Below, in pieces: positions 33,001-42,239 of a DNA stretch of 64,000 nt. The stretch comes from Pomphorhynchus laevis (Eukaryota > Acanthocephala > Palaeacanthocephala > Echinorhynchida > Pomphorhynchidae): NCBI GenBank assembly GCA_012934845.2, contig WNNJ02001520.1:124001-188000 (forward strand), given 5' to 3'. Within the stretch, counting starts at the first letter, position 1. Each line of letters starts with the position of its first letter. Made by a program: the position numbers and the translations under genes. Below the pieces are notes generated by a model. That model saw only the letters and a program-made list of their open reading frames with translations. It searched no databases and was not told the origin of the DNA.

Positions 33001-34070
33001 TAAAATGTATGTTATTATCTCTCAATTATGTCATAAAATGTTTGAGAGATAATAACATTCATTTTAGATTTTGAAAAAGGCCTAGATAGAGGGACCGAAA
33101 CAAAAACAAAAATCTTATGTTCTTTTTATAGTCTTCCAAGAAAAGTATAACTATTGATGGTTTAATATTACATATTTAAAATTGATAAAAACCCTCGTGA
33201 TCAAAACGTTAAAATAAAGTTATTTGCTGCTTTCTGACTTCTGGTTAACAAAACATATTGTAATCTGTACTCCTATGAGTGTTTCAGCTGAAGTTTATAT
33301 AAAATATTATATAACATATAATATGTAAAGTTTTATTCTTCAATTGTATTAAATACGTATTTAATAGGTCATCAGATCAAGCACTTAGGTATAAGGATAA
33401 TCTAGTTGCTAAAGTACTTTATAAATCCCTGTCTTATAATTAAGCGTTTTTTACAACGAATCTCTGTGTAATCAAGATTTACCCATCAGAAATTCATTTT
33501 CCACAAGTTATCTTGTGAAAAATTAAATAATAAATCAAATAAACAATCAGATGTGGTTACTCCAAAGCGCAAATTGAATAAACAAATTTAATCGCTACTG
33601 CTGTATTCTTCAGGTGATAGTTTTGAAATTTACTTTTTGCCTGAATTCATTTATGATTTGCGTTATTAGTATGCAGGCTAGCTTCGATATTGGAAAATGG
33701 ATGTAAACTTGCACATCAAGTTAATTTCCCTCAATATAGTAAATATGCCAATAATAAATATGGATAATCATTAGAGAAATAATTAAGAATAAGTCTAAAA
33801 ATTTTACAATTGCATTAAATTATTTATTCATACCAGCTCTTCGAATAAATTAGTTTTTAGTAATTGATCCTTTTCAGACTGAAAATGGAATGAATAATTT
33901 AGAAATTAGAACGATATCATCATTATTTACCATCAATATAATCTGGTGTAGACCCAAACCGAACGTAACATTCACAGTTTCATTCTCTCTATTAACCGGT
34001 CTCAGCAGGGGATTGTGATTACTGAAAAGTTTCTCTTGTAGTTTTGTCTCATATTCAGAGCATAACACTG
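20894..34070 (-). CDS. Nicotinic acetylcholine receptor non-alpha subunit gene
   Basis: Four exons on the minus strand, in order 33,931-34,070, 27,998-28,107, 21,978-23,001 and 20,894-21,034, encode a Cys-loop ligand-gated cation channel subunit of the neuronal or muscle membrane. Visible are the start of the ligand-binding domain, WNPQEYGG, WIPDIVLYNN across a splice site, the Cys-loop CHVDVKYFPFDYQEC with 13 residues between the cysteines, SSWTY, three membrane segments, a ~150-residue cytoplasmic loop and the fourth membrane segment. The loop C region reads DVIGCPGIIEY with one Cys, so the vicinal Cys pair of alpha subunits is absent. The signal-peptide exon and the short (~45 nt expected) exon between the first two, which should carry the loop D Trp, were not found. 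The gene is convergent with the LIM gene. Confidence 0.9.
21035..21977. other. Receptor gene intron
   Basis: AT-rich sequence with no recognised element. A moderately GC-richer stretch at 21,575-21,700 contains a short inverted repeat of GATCGTCAG type. Confidence 0.4.
21978..23001 (-). CDS. Receptor gene large exon: Cys-loop, TM1-TM3, cytoplasmic loop
   Basis: This single 1,024-nt exon encodes ADGNYEVTYKSNVVV through the Cys-loop, three membrane segments and the loop to GKCDE, with donor GAG|GTTAGT. The pore helix reads GEKITMCISVLLSISVFLVL then FGRLLP: Glu at -1' and Leu at 9' mark a cation channel, while position 20', often Glu in other subunits, is Arg. Keeping all of this in one exon suggests intron loss. 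Confidence 0.95.
23002..23990. other. Receptor gene intron with repeat ends
   Basis: AT-rich. Sequences at 23,448-23,475 (ATATAGCTGATCTGATAT) and 23,980-24,008 (GTAGACTCAGATAGCTGATC) are ends of the GAGTCTACG repeat family. No exon is seen. Confidence 0.45.
24040..24360 (+). pseudogene. mariner-like transposase C-terminus, relic
   Basis: The frame from 24,088 encodes NWPPRSPDLTPLDYFLWGHL and then KDRVYANKLELIEALKDNIR, ending RSRGGHLHDIVYH. This is the C-terminal third of a mariner-type transposase found in many arthropods, with the last catalytic Asp in SPDLTPLD intact. The rest of the transposase and the terminal repeats are absent, so it is dead. It lies in a receptor gene intron on the opposite strand. 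Confidence 0.85.
24430..24640. repeat. Fragment of the dispersed repeat linked to the YMDD-element
   Basis: ATACATAGTTTCGTTATTTCTGACA, split here as ATACATAGTTTCGTTATT and TCTGACA, and GGGAAAACAAAGTCCACAGG recur at 25,430-25,500, 27,040-27,100 and 27,540-27,600, each followed by a CAGAT(A/C)-type end. It is part of a larger repeat unit whose other end is unclear. Confidence 0.55.
25534..26955 (-). repeat. Head-to-tail array of ~583-bp units from the YMDD-element
   Basis: TGAGTCTACG marks unit edges at 25,534, 26,119 and 26,701, giving periods of 585 and 582 bp; the third unit is partial. Read on the minus strand each unit holds the C-terminal part of the reverse-transcriptase frame (ending NNIKNKFK-like), a stop, the conserved downstream region with paired GGCCCC and GGGGCC, an AT-rich stretch, then CGTAGACTCAGTTAGCTGAT and the next unit. 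The units are truncated at the same point in the reverse transcriptase. Confidence 0.85.
27000..27620. repeat. Further copies of the dispersed repeat module
   Basis: Two blocks repeat TACATAGTTT..AGTATTT and the CAAAGTCC(A/T)C segment, with a degenerate GAGTCTATG end at about 27,147. No open frame is seen. They continue the repeat cluster of the receptor intron. Confidence 0.5.
27998..28107 (-). CDS. Receptor gene 110-nt exon
   Basis: The acceptor GAAATAG leads into SWTDMQMVWNPQEYGG, then SSIRVEHSKVWIPDIVLYN, with donor AACAA|GTAAGT. The length of 110 nt and phase 0 start are those of the equivalent exon in many animal nicotinic receptor genes. The last two bases complete Asn with the first base of the next exon. 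Confidence 0.95.
28530..30470 (-). mobile_element. YMDD-box reverse-transcriptase element, minus-strand copies
   Basis: The long copy (29,160-30,470) encodes on the minus strand KHNYIITTIDKARNNC, a degraded middle part, IFRQIKGVPVGGHNSSIIAE, KYMFRYMDDICVFNSNNF and EGVYLDMNIKL. These are reverse-transcriptase motifs A to E in a Penelope-related arrangement, and the frame 29,290-29,736 is intact over the catalytic box. No GIY-YIG domain or other nuclease is seen. A second copy, 28,530-29,159, begins inside the same reverse transcriptase and abuts it head to tail. Middle segments contain stops. LINE copy B joins at 30,471. The family resembles reverse transcriptases frequent in cnidarian and other invertebrate genomes, but I cannot name it. 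Confidence 0.75.
29290..29736 (-). CDS. YMDD-element reverse transcriptase, C-terminal open frame
   Basis: The 148-residue open frame starts at KYMFRYMDDICVFNSNNF (motif C, YMDD) and continues through SEQIYPESLILNK and GVYLDMNIKL to a Lys- and Asn-rich end. The upstream motif B (VPVGGHNSS) lies in the same region but is separated by frame damage near 29,740-29,890. The open frame is probably a remnant, not an expressed protein. Confidence 0.65.
   Translation of the reverse strand: MKYMFRYMDDICVFNSNNFYSISEQIYPESLILNKTNINDKEGVYLDMNIKLTLTKTTINYIVKMTFKFTKNIFLHEHSCIPYNIKYNTLNNEILRIATICNDIGFLQNHLNNLIDAYFKLGYYKNNIKQKIVKYINQHNNIKNKFKL
30471..32850 (+). mobile_element. LINE copy B, 5'-truncated ORF2
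   Basis: Same family as copies A and F. It begins inside the endonuclease (RSIRIPQDITRFIPKH region) and runs to a TTTATTTATTTATT tail near 32,848. It keeps FLLHLTASQFPSLS-type shifted frames, VVYVDDTTALFFG (catalytic YVDD in place of YADD) and NWSAKADLDRLKRIL. It has many stops. It joins the reverse-transcriptase element at 30,470 without visible target duplication. It lies in the largest intron of the receptor gene. Confidence 0.9.
32966..33101. repeat. 60-bp-arm hairpin with GTTTCGG ends
   Basis: Arms at 32,966-33,025 and 33,042-33,101 are near-perfect reverse complements, starting GTTTCGG and ending CCGAAAC, with a 16-base loop. There is no coding potential and no CUGANGA box. It looks like a fold-back or MITE-type element. 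Confidence 0.8.
33102..33930. other. Receptor gene intron
   Basis: AT-rich. I searched it for the expected short exon carrying the loop D Trp and found no convincing candidate. Confidence 0.35.
33931..34070 (-). CDS. Receptor gene N-terminal exon
   Basis: The acceptor TTTATTTATAG is followed by CSEYETKLQEKLFSNHNPLL, then RPVNRENETVNVTFGLGLHQ, and donor TTGATG|GTAAAT. This is the first helix and first strand of the ligand-binding domain (family pattern: short helix, N-Y/H-N-x-L-x-RPV, then V-x-V-x-F-G-L). NETVNVT offers an N-glycosylation site. The exon begins in phase 2, so a signal-peptide exon should lie further up, at higher coordinates. Confidence 0.9.
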
Positions 34071-35072
34071 CTATAAATAAATAATAATCATTAAATTAAT
34101 CAACAAAATACTATAACAAAATATATAAAATTATACAATTTATAATATAAATAATATATAGATAGTATAAATCGTAAAAGTTAGAAATACAATTTGTTAG
34201 AATCTAGCTTTCGGGTTTTACAATCTTTCTTCATTATAATATTTACACAATTTCACAACTTTTATATCAAAACCTAGAAAATACAACCACATTCTACTAT
34301 TTTTGTATTAATACTCTCAATTTTATTTGTAAATAATTTTGATCCGGAAGAATTTTCATAGTTGAATTGTCATAGTGATAAAAATTGTACTGGTATTATG
34401 GTAAGTATGATACGTGATCTGTGTTGTTCATTTTGTAAGCCATAATTTGCCCAATCCAATACAATTAATTTCCTTTGCATTTAGCAGTATTCGAAATATA
34501 ACCAACAATTACCGCTTTTTCCTGGCGTCAACAGAAAATGCTATACAATGTTTCACGGTTCCATCGTTATTGGTACATTTCTGTAGAATATCAGTCTAGT
34601 AATTACGCGAACATCCACAACCAACCCAGTTTATTCCACATATATTAGAACACACTGAATGTATTCACTGATAAATTAAGCTTTTGCTCTTGCAGTTAAA
34701 ATCGACTCTGTTAGTATAAATTACACCGGTATATGTGATATTTTGAATGTATCAGGAGGTTTTATTTCTTCAGATCATTTGCGCTTGTTATCTGTAACAG
34801 GTTTGCAGCAGCTTCTGAAATATTATTTCTTTGATGTTTAGCATTTGCCTTGGCGTCTTATGATTTCTGGATGTTATTTTAGGTTTTGTTACTCTAACTT
34901 TTGTTCTTATGCCAAGAGATTCATAAGCCAAATTGACATTTCTGTAACTTATGTATCGCAAAATGAAACGTGAAAAGAGCGTGATACATTAGGGTGACAC
35001 GTGCTTTATTTTTTAACACTTCTCGTATTATAAATTGATTGTTTACTCATTTGGAGTAAACAATATTTTTTG
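34071..35072. other. Receptor gene upstream intron or 5' region
   Basis: No exon or element is recognised here. The start of the receptor gene (signal peptide) was not found. Confidence 0.35.
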
Positions 35073-35209
35073 TTTACAAATAGAAGAGAATGAAAAAGAT
35101 TATTTTATTAAAATTCCAATTTTCGATAACGGCTTTTATCATCATCAGGCCGTTATCGAAAATTAGAATTTTAATAAAATAATCTTTTTCATTCTCTTCT
35201 ATTTGTAAA
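35073..35209. repeat. 61-bp-arm hairpin centred on a hammerhead-like box
   Basis: Arms at 35,073-35,133 and 35,149-35,209 are reverse complements with very few mismatches, around a 15-base centre containing CATCATCAG. On the minus strand the centre reads CTGATGA-T-GATAA-AAGCCG-TTATC-GAAA, the same box-stem-GAAA order as at 20.3 kb, again with one extra U. It directly follows the 3' side of the Penelope-like relic at 35.2-36.3 kb. The high arm identity suggests it is young. Confidence 0.85.
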
Positions 35210-36320
35210 TTTCTCATATTTGTCTATAAATCATTTTTCTGGAGTATCCTCATTCTAAGAATTCGTTTGTTTAATTTTTGACACATTCTTCAAAATGACT
35301 TTCTCCTGAACACAACTTTTCCGCCCTTATTAATTCATTCCTCACAATAAGTCTTGAGTTTAGTAGTCACGCAACTGTGAGCATGAAGTTTCGATCTTGA
35401 CCCATCAAAGTTCTTAAAGTTTTGTTTGCCATATTCCATTTGAATCTTTGTATAGCGCAATATCAAGACATATTATGTGATTGTTACTTTGTTTTGCAAA
35501 ATGAGTTCATTTTCTTCGTTAATTTTCGTGATAAACGTTTCTAGTAAAGTTCGTTCGTGTGTTCAAATAATAAATATATCATCTATGCATCTTAACCACA
35601 TTCACGACTTGTAATCATGTTTATCAATAAATCTTTTGTCACCTTCAGAAATGTATAGCCCAGCAAATAAAGGAGCAATTGAACTTGCAATTGATGTTCT
35701 TATTTGTTCTCATTCTTCTATTAATATTTTCTTGATGACATCATATAATTATCCAGTTTAATTGATGTGTAAATAGATTCTATGTCAAGCGTACACAGGA
35801 TTTCATTATATTGTAATATCTTAGCTATCTCTCAAATCTCAAAGAAATTCATCAGTGATTTAAATATATTAAGTTACCTTCTCTAAGATCGGGATTAATT
35901 CCATATGAAGATGTTTAGCTAATTGTAACAAGATGTACCGATAATTGGACCAATGGGGAGTTCTGGGCATAGCTGTTTGTTTTTCTGAATATTTGGTAAA
36001 CGATACATTCACGCCGGGTATGGATTTCAACAAATATATTTTTACGTAAATCCTAATTAACATGTTTGCGAATAGAAATCACAACGTTCTTTGTAATGTT
36101 TTTGTGTTCAATTTCGTTAATTTCTTCCAGTTGTCAAAGGACACCTGCAAATATTATTTCTTACGCCATACCATAACTTAACCGCCTTTGTCCGCTCGTC
36201 TCATAATGATATTTTTATTATTCGCTACTTGTTTAATCGATCGCTGTTTCGTGAATGTCAAGTTCTTCAATGCATCCGTATTTAGTGGATATCGACGTTT
36301 TTATGAATATTGTCGAGTCT
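35210..36320 (-). mobile_element. Penelope-like element relic
   Basis: Minus-strand peptides, interrupted by stops, include IDSIYTSIKLDNYM (motif A), TSIASSIAPLFAGLY (motif B) and MWLRCIDDIFII (motif C, CIDD in place of YxDD), in the right order and spacing. The motif C peptide is followed by a CLDIALYKDSNG segment. No GIY-YIG domain is seen. A hairpin with a hammerhead-like centre adjoins its 3' side. The high-coordinate limit is approximate. Confidence 0.7.
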
Positions 36321-36734
36321 TAAAAATAATTTGGGTAGTATTTTCTTCATCCGGTAAAATTTAGAGAGAAAGGTGTGATTTTAAAATTATAACAAGCAAG
36401 AATACAAATATTGTGAGAATATAGACGAAAATTAAAAATATAAAAGCTGATCCACTGATGTAGATAATAAAATAAATAAAATGAGCGATTGCACTAATTC
36501 AGGAAGAGTATAACTTGCCAACTGCCAAGTGTGCAACCAAACGTACGTAAGATAAAGTAAAAGAGGTCTAACAGAGCGTCTAAACAATGGGAGGGTAGGC
36601 CTTAAAGCAGAAGACGAAACTGATGTCATAGTAAAACTTTGGCTTTTTCATAATGACCCCAAGTGCGTAAAACACAAAATTATTCGGCAAATCAGTGACG
36701 GGGATAAACTGCAAATAGTAGAAATGAAAATTGT

Positions 36735-36840
36735 GGTCAATTTAAATTGTGGTCAATTTAATTTTTTGGTGATTTTTATTAAATTTTGATAAGTATACTT
36801 TTTAGAGCGAAACGTTTACAATAAAAATCAAATAAGTATA
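36735..36840 (+). repeat. Possible Penelope-type end sequence
   Basis: GCGAAACGTTTACAATAAAAA is split here as GCGAAACGTTTACAA and TAAAAATC. It is flanked by direct repeats of AAGTATACT (36,792 and 36,834). Such GAAACGTT-plus-AATAAA stretches are common at Penelope-type ends. A duplicated GTGGTCAATTTAA lies just upstream. Confidence 0.35.
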
Positions 36841-36984
36841 CTAATTTATATAGTAATCATAACCTGAATAATGATCATGTGATTCCATCATTGACGGAAA
36901 GTTTCAAGCTCCAGTTGTTTTTATTGCCCGTCATTTTGTCTTATGGTTTTCTATGTAAATGGACTGTTTGATAAGTTTGAGCGC

Positions 36985-37036
36985 ATAATTATCATCATAG
37001 CCAATCGCCATGATGATTGGCTATGATGATAATTAT
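36985..37036. repeat. Perfect 22-bp-arm hairpin
   Basis: The 22 bp containing ATAATTATCATCATAGCC at 36,985-37,006 and its exact reverse complement at 37,015-37,036 flank an 8-base loop. Both arms contain ATGATGA when read outward. A weak box-stem-AAA pattern follows on the plus strand. Confidence 0.85.
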
Positions 37037-37399
37037 TACGATAATTAAAACTTTTCGTCGATGATAGAATTGCATGATAATTAATCCGGTTATGATTAAT
37101 ATACAACCTAGTTGACTTACTTTGATAATTGTTGTTGTGATCAGGACTGTAATAAATCAAAAGCTCACCAAGAATAAGTTATCTGTCTCGTGTCGGAAAT
37201 TAGACCAAAAACCAATAATGATATATAAATAAACGGGGAAACGGATATATCACTAGGGTTTAGATTTTAATAGTCGACTTTATTGTCGTCTTGTAAGAAT
37301 CATCCTTGTGATTTACCCTTTTAAACTGTAGTGGATGCTTCCTAGACACTCTTAAAATTAAGACCCCTAGGGATTTGATTAATGATAAACTGTGTGGTA

Positions 37400-37683
37400 T
37401 GTGTGGTTCGGTATCATTACTTCTAACTCCATACACCTCGACTCATAGCATGGCAAATTTTAGCGTGATATATTAGTATTGTGTCGCATGGTATTGCCAT
37501 TCAGAAGATTTTTTGCCGATGTAGTTTTCTTTAGAACCCAATTTGCACTCTAAGATTCGAATCTAGGTTCTCTCGATCAATGGGTATATACCTAACCGAC
37601 AAGGCTAACCATTTACTACGCCTTACAGACTAAGCTAACCAGCCAGTATACCTTACCGACTAGGCTAACCCCAGTACAGGCAC
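37400..37683 (-). mobile_element. tRNA-derived SINE with triplicated A-box head
   Basis: On the minus strand, three copies of a tRNA-like head of the form GGTTAGCCTAGTCGGTAAGG lie exactly 30 bp apart (plus coordinates 37,651, 37,621 and 37,591). They are followed by a B box, AGATTCGAATCTTAG, around 37,552-37,566. The downstream body includes CTTCTGAATGGCAATACC. The pattern is that of a SINE whose 5' tRNA part was tandemly expanded. The 3' limit at about 37,400 is approximate and no target duplication was found. Confidence 0.7.
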
Positions 37684-37899
37684 AAATATATCAGTATATA
37701 AAATCTTTAATAAAATGAATTTCTGAAACCGCATTTTCCAAGATGCATTTAAAAAATTCTTTCTTATATATAACACTGATGTGACTCAGACTCGAGTTGG
37801 ATAAACCATCATATTATTAATGTTTCAGCAGCACAAAAAGCATGGCTTAATTGGTTGGTTCACTGAAGAAACAAGAAAATATAATAAAAGTATCACAAA

Positions 37900-39115
37900 T
37901 ACGGAAAAGCAGCTTTTCCCATGGCATCATCCATCCGTAATTTCTTTTTGAATTCGTTGATATCGCTACTGCACACTGTTGACTCTCCACAGAGATACAA
38001 CTCGCCGATCAAACTGGACAGCTCGTGATTTTCTTATCCTTTCACGTCGCAGGGTTAAACCATGGCCTCGAAGGATATTGGATGAGCGCAAATGAAGGCA
38101 ATCTCGAAGTGGATGATCCGATTCATTAAGAATTTGCCAGACCATACTCATATCGATGTATCGGCGGGTCCACGTGACAGTCTCAAGTCTAAGTGCTTTT
38201 AATCGATCAGGGTACGACAAAAATTTCAGTTGTGGTGCTAGCTTGGTAGCTCTGTGAAGTACCCTCTCTGAACTAATATGTTCTTTTGAATTTTGGGGAT
38301 ACACACACGGCGCAGCATATAGAAGACGGCTAAACACATAAGCAAAGATCACCGGAGGTAGGGCAAATTGATTGAGTGTAATGAAAGTGCGTCGAAGTAG
38401 ACCGATTATCCCCAACGCATTTGAACAAGCATGTTCAGTATGTGTGACGGTACTCAAATCACTGTTTATGCACATTCAAGTCCTTATATTTGCTCACTCG
38501 TTCTATATCACTACTTTAAAAGCTATAATTGGCTGAAGATTGAGCATTTCCGCCACAAACACGTAAATGTTTGCATTTTGATATATTTACAATCAACCTA
38601 TTGAGCAGAGTCCAATTTTCGACTTCATCAATATCCCGTTGCAGTTTGACTATATCATTGGGTGAACGAATTGCTCGCCAGATTTTCAAATCGTCTGCAT
38701 ATAAAAGCATCCGAGAATCAATAAATTCCGGGATATCGTTGATGTAGACACTAAATAACAATGGACCCAATACTGAACCTTGAGGCACCCCTATATTACA
38801 TAGCCGCGAAGAAGAGTAAAAATTATCTACATGCACACAATAACTACGATTGCTTAAAAACGATTCAATCCATCTAACAAGCAAAAATGGAATGCCACTT
38901 TTCTCTAGTTTATTTAGGAGGAATCTATGGTCTACTCTGTCAAATGCCTTAGAGAAATCGAAGAATATGATGTCAGTAGCAATGTATATGGCTTTATTAG
39001 CTGACCAATTAAGATGGGATGCGAGTAGATTGGTAACTGTCGAATAACCGTTACGGAAACCATGTTGCTCATAAGCTATTACATTATTTTCACTATAACA
39101 CTTGACCATATATTC
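37900..39115 (-). mobile_element. CR1/L2-like LINE, 5'-truncated
   Basis: Minus-strand frames 39,109-38,516 and 38,475-37,966 encode a reverse transcriptase with HGFRNGYSTVTNLL, IIFFDFSKAFDRVDH, GVPQGSVLGPLLFSVYINDI and MLLYADDLKIWRAI. A C-terminal region containing LRLETVTWTRRYIDMSMVW follows, of the kind seen in CR1/L2-type elements. A stop after SSANYSF and a frame change near 38,475 break it. Its 5' end is truncated at 39,115 against an AT microsatellite. An inverted partial copy is at 40,039. Confidence 0.85.
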
Positions 39116-39297
39116 TAAATTGAATATATGTATATATCATATATATTTATATATATCATATATATATTATTTATATCATATATACATATATACATATATC
39201 ATATATTGAATATATATATCATATATACATATATCATATATTGAATATATATATCATATATACATATATCATATATTGAATATATATCATATATTCT
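39115..39297. repeat. ATATATCATATAT microsatellite
   Basis: A run of TATATCATATAT-type units, with interspersed TTGAATATAT, fills about 180 bp at the truncated 5' edge of the CR1-like LINE. Confidence 0.9.
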
Positions 39298-39958
39298 AAA
39301 TTGTATTATTGTTAATATTATGGTGGTAATATTAGAGGAAATTTATTTAGGTATGAACATCACGGCCAATATAAACACTAATATTTTCTATAATATTTTC
39401 TACAGGAAATGCGTTAATGCATTAAAATCATGCATTCCAAATAATATTTACGACTTGTAAATAATATTTTGCGAATACCAATTCCTTTCTTAACTATGTG
39501 ATAGTTTGCTTATTATAGTAGCAGCCCGCTTGTAAAGATAAGCAATTATATAATTGTGTTTCTGAATTAAAACTTTATTTACTACATTATTATTTTGGAT
39601 TTATTGTATACATTAAAGCAATTAGTTTGTATTTATGTATTTTCTACATATTTAGAAGTAATTGTTTGTGAAAACACATTATTTTTAAAATATTTTCACA
39701 GATTGAACATATTTCACCAATTGATATAAATAATTTATTAGCATTTAGAGAATTGGTTGTGTTTTGGCAGCTCACTATATACTTAATTTATTTTAGTATT
39801 GTAAAATTTTATAACAGTCAAAATAGTCGCGTTTACAATTCGGTTGAGAGAGCTTGAATCATATTTACATATTGGCAATATTAAGATAATTGACTTAGCA
39901 AGGGCTTTAAGCAAGTCATATCTAAAAACGATAAAATAACTCATTAAAGAAACACTAA
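39298..39958. other. AT-rich sequence
   Basis: No recognisable feature was found here. Confidence 0.35.
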
Positions 39959-40048
39959 GCTAAATAATGAACACATGTGCTTTAAAATAAAAGCCGTTTA
40001 TTTTTTAAAATAAACGGCTTTTATTTTAATGCACACGTGTTATTTAGT
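39959..40048. repeat. Hairpin at a CR1-like fragment edge
   Basis: AAAATAAAAGCCGTTTATTTT and its reverse complement lie back to back, extended outward by ACACATGTGC/GCACACGTGT and CTAAATA/TATTTAG. The outer right arm is already CR1-like sequence, so the palindrome overlaps the truncation point of the fragment at 40,039. Confidence 0.85.
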
Positions 40049-40290
40049 GTCTACATCAACGATCTCCCGGAATTTATTGATTCTCGGATGCTTTTATATG
40101 CAGACGATTTGAAAATCTGAAGGGCAATTCGTTCACCTAGTGATATAGTTACACTGCAACGGGATATCGATGAAGTCGAAAATTAGGCTCTGTTCAATAG
40201 GTTGATTGTCAATATATCAAAATGCAAACATTTACGTGCTTGTGGCTGAAATGCTCAATCTTCAGCTAATTATAGCTATCAATAATGCGA
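40039..40290 (+). mobile_element. CR1/L2-like LINE fragment, inverted relative to 37.9-39.1 kb
   Basis: VYINDLPEFIDSRMLLYADD and SRLIVN-type codons repeat the palm region of the 38.5-39.1 kb copy in the opposite orientation, with a stop after LKI. It spans about 250 bp and ends near the SSANYSY position, where the larger copy also breaks. Confidence 0.85.
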
Positions 40291-42239
40291 CTATATCAAC
40301 GATCAAAATTAATTTTTTTTAAAGTATTCCAAATTTGTCTCTTTCTAATTTGCTTGTTATCAGTACAAGATTTGCATTTCCAGTTTACTATCGTGTACGT
40401 TCAGTTAAGATTTGTTTACTTCCAAGTGGAATTTCTTTATTCCAAAGTAATAAGCCGTTACGCTTAGTTTGCATATTTAAACCTTTTTTACTTAGATCTG
40501 TAGACTTGATGTAGATTTTAATTGGTGGGGTCTAAATCTGTAAATTATTAAATTTAAGCTATTATATAAATTTATATATTTATAAACGTGTGATTCTGCA
40601 TTTATTATTTTTCAATTGAAATATCGTCATTTTAAAGTTAGCTTTGAAACATAAAAATAACTTACTGACAATATTGACAGAGAAAAATAATTGCTGCAGC
40701 ATTGAATACTATTAGTTCATTGAATAACAGCTGGAAATATAATCAAACTCAATTTTATTTCAAGTCGAAACAGATTGTGATTAAAAGTTTAGAAAAATAC
40801 GGCAAATCAATAAAAAGTTAAAACAGTGTGGTATAAATTTGAAAGGTATTCTTTACCTTCTATTTTATGAGATGACTTAAAATGGCGTGATAAATAATTT
40901 GAAATAGAATTATTACTTGATAATTAAAATAACTGTATTGTATACTTTTACGATTATTAATAAAAGTTTCATTTTCTAAAGATAATTGTTTTTAGACTTG
41001 AATGTCTAAAGACAATGATTGTGATTTTCTCGACTTTGATATTATTGATTTAATTTAAACTTATCAATTTCCTGCAACACTAAAAATATAAAACAATAAG
41101 CACAAGCGCGATGTAAACTATAGTTGGTATAATAATGCAAATTACAATAACTATATTGATTGCAAATTATGATTTTTAAGTGTGTTTTATATAATAGGTA
41201 ATAAAAGTTTAAAGTATAAATATTATGTCAATATATTATATATTTAGATATTTAGATATAATGATTGAATTATATTATCAATCATTTAAACTGCAATTTC
41301 ATAGTTTACCGTAATCTAACTACTTATTCAATCTTTATTACAACATTCCTAAATGATCCCTTTGTCATTGGGTATCTTAGATTAAAAGATAATAATAAAT
41401 TTAGCAAGTTAATGTTAGATAACTAAAGTCAATTGCAATGTAAATATAAATAAAGATTTACTCGATAAAACTACAAATCAATATATGTTAAAAGATAATC
41501 AAATTAAGAAAGTAATTCACAATTAGAATTCTGGTCAGCGATTGAGTTCTCTTAACGAACAATAATGCGACTTAGCCAGCAAGCATCATCGCAACACTTT
41601 GCGAGTCTGCAAAACATTTGTGGGCTCAATTAGAGCGAGTTATGGTAGGAATAAGAGATTTGTCAATCTTTTTAACTTTTTATTGTTGCAGGGTTACAAT
41701 TAAAGAAACCTGAGTTTTGTAAGATTTAAAGAAGATAGGATGGGGGCAGCTGGTCTTTCAATCTAATGAAGAATTAGCTGACTTTAAAGACAACCTTGCA
41801 ACCGTGTTCCGAAAATATGGATGTGATATTATAAACGTATACGACAAGATGCTGATTATGTAGGAGAGGTTTGAAAATAATTATAGAAGCAGCTAATAAC
41901 ATGATTGGAGAAGGATTGAAACCTTTAGCCACATCGGTAATTGGGAAGAACTAACGGTCATTATAGTCATCTTCGTTGTTGAAGCACTTAGTATACAACA
42001 GTTATTCCATCCTGTTAACAATCCTTTAAGGTGAACCCCAAAAACCTAACGGAAAGAAAATAAAATGAATGTAAATGCGATCAAATACAGCGAAAAGGTC
42101 GATAAAACAACCATAGATAACTTGAGACTGTTACTTATATAACCTTTGTCAGAAATACTAACACTATGCATCATTTTTGATACGTCGTCATCTAGTAAAT
42201 AAATAACAGAAATTTATTTAAAAAATATGTCAGGAGCCT
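40291..42239. other. Mostly AT-rich, one unassigned denser block
   Basis: No gene is recognised. The block 41,530-42,050 has a higher GC content and broken open stretches (for example FKDNLATVFRKYGCDIINVY), with a CTTTTTATTGTTGCAG acceptor-like site at 41,692. It could be decayed coding sequence or a retroelement, but I could not match it. At 42,120-42,200 a fragment of the dispersed repeat (CTAACACTATGCATC) appears on the minus strand. Confidence 0.4.

Noticed and set aside
33541-33590. Missing receptor exon encoding a LWSNH-like peptide on the minus strand
   Set aside because: No donor GT follows, and the upstream residues do not match the conserved strand.
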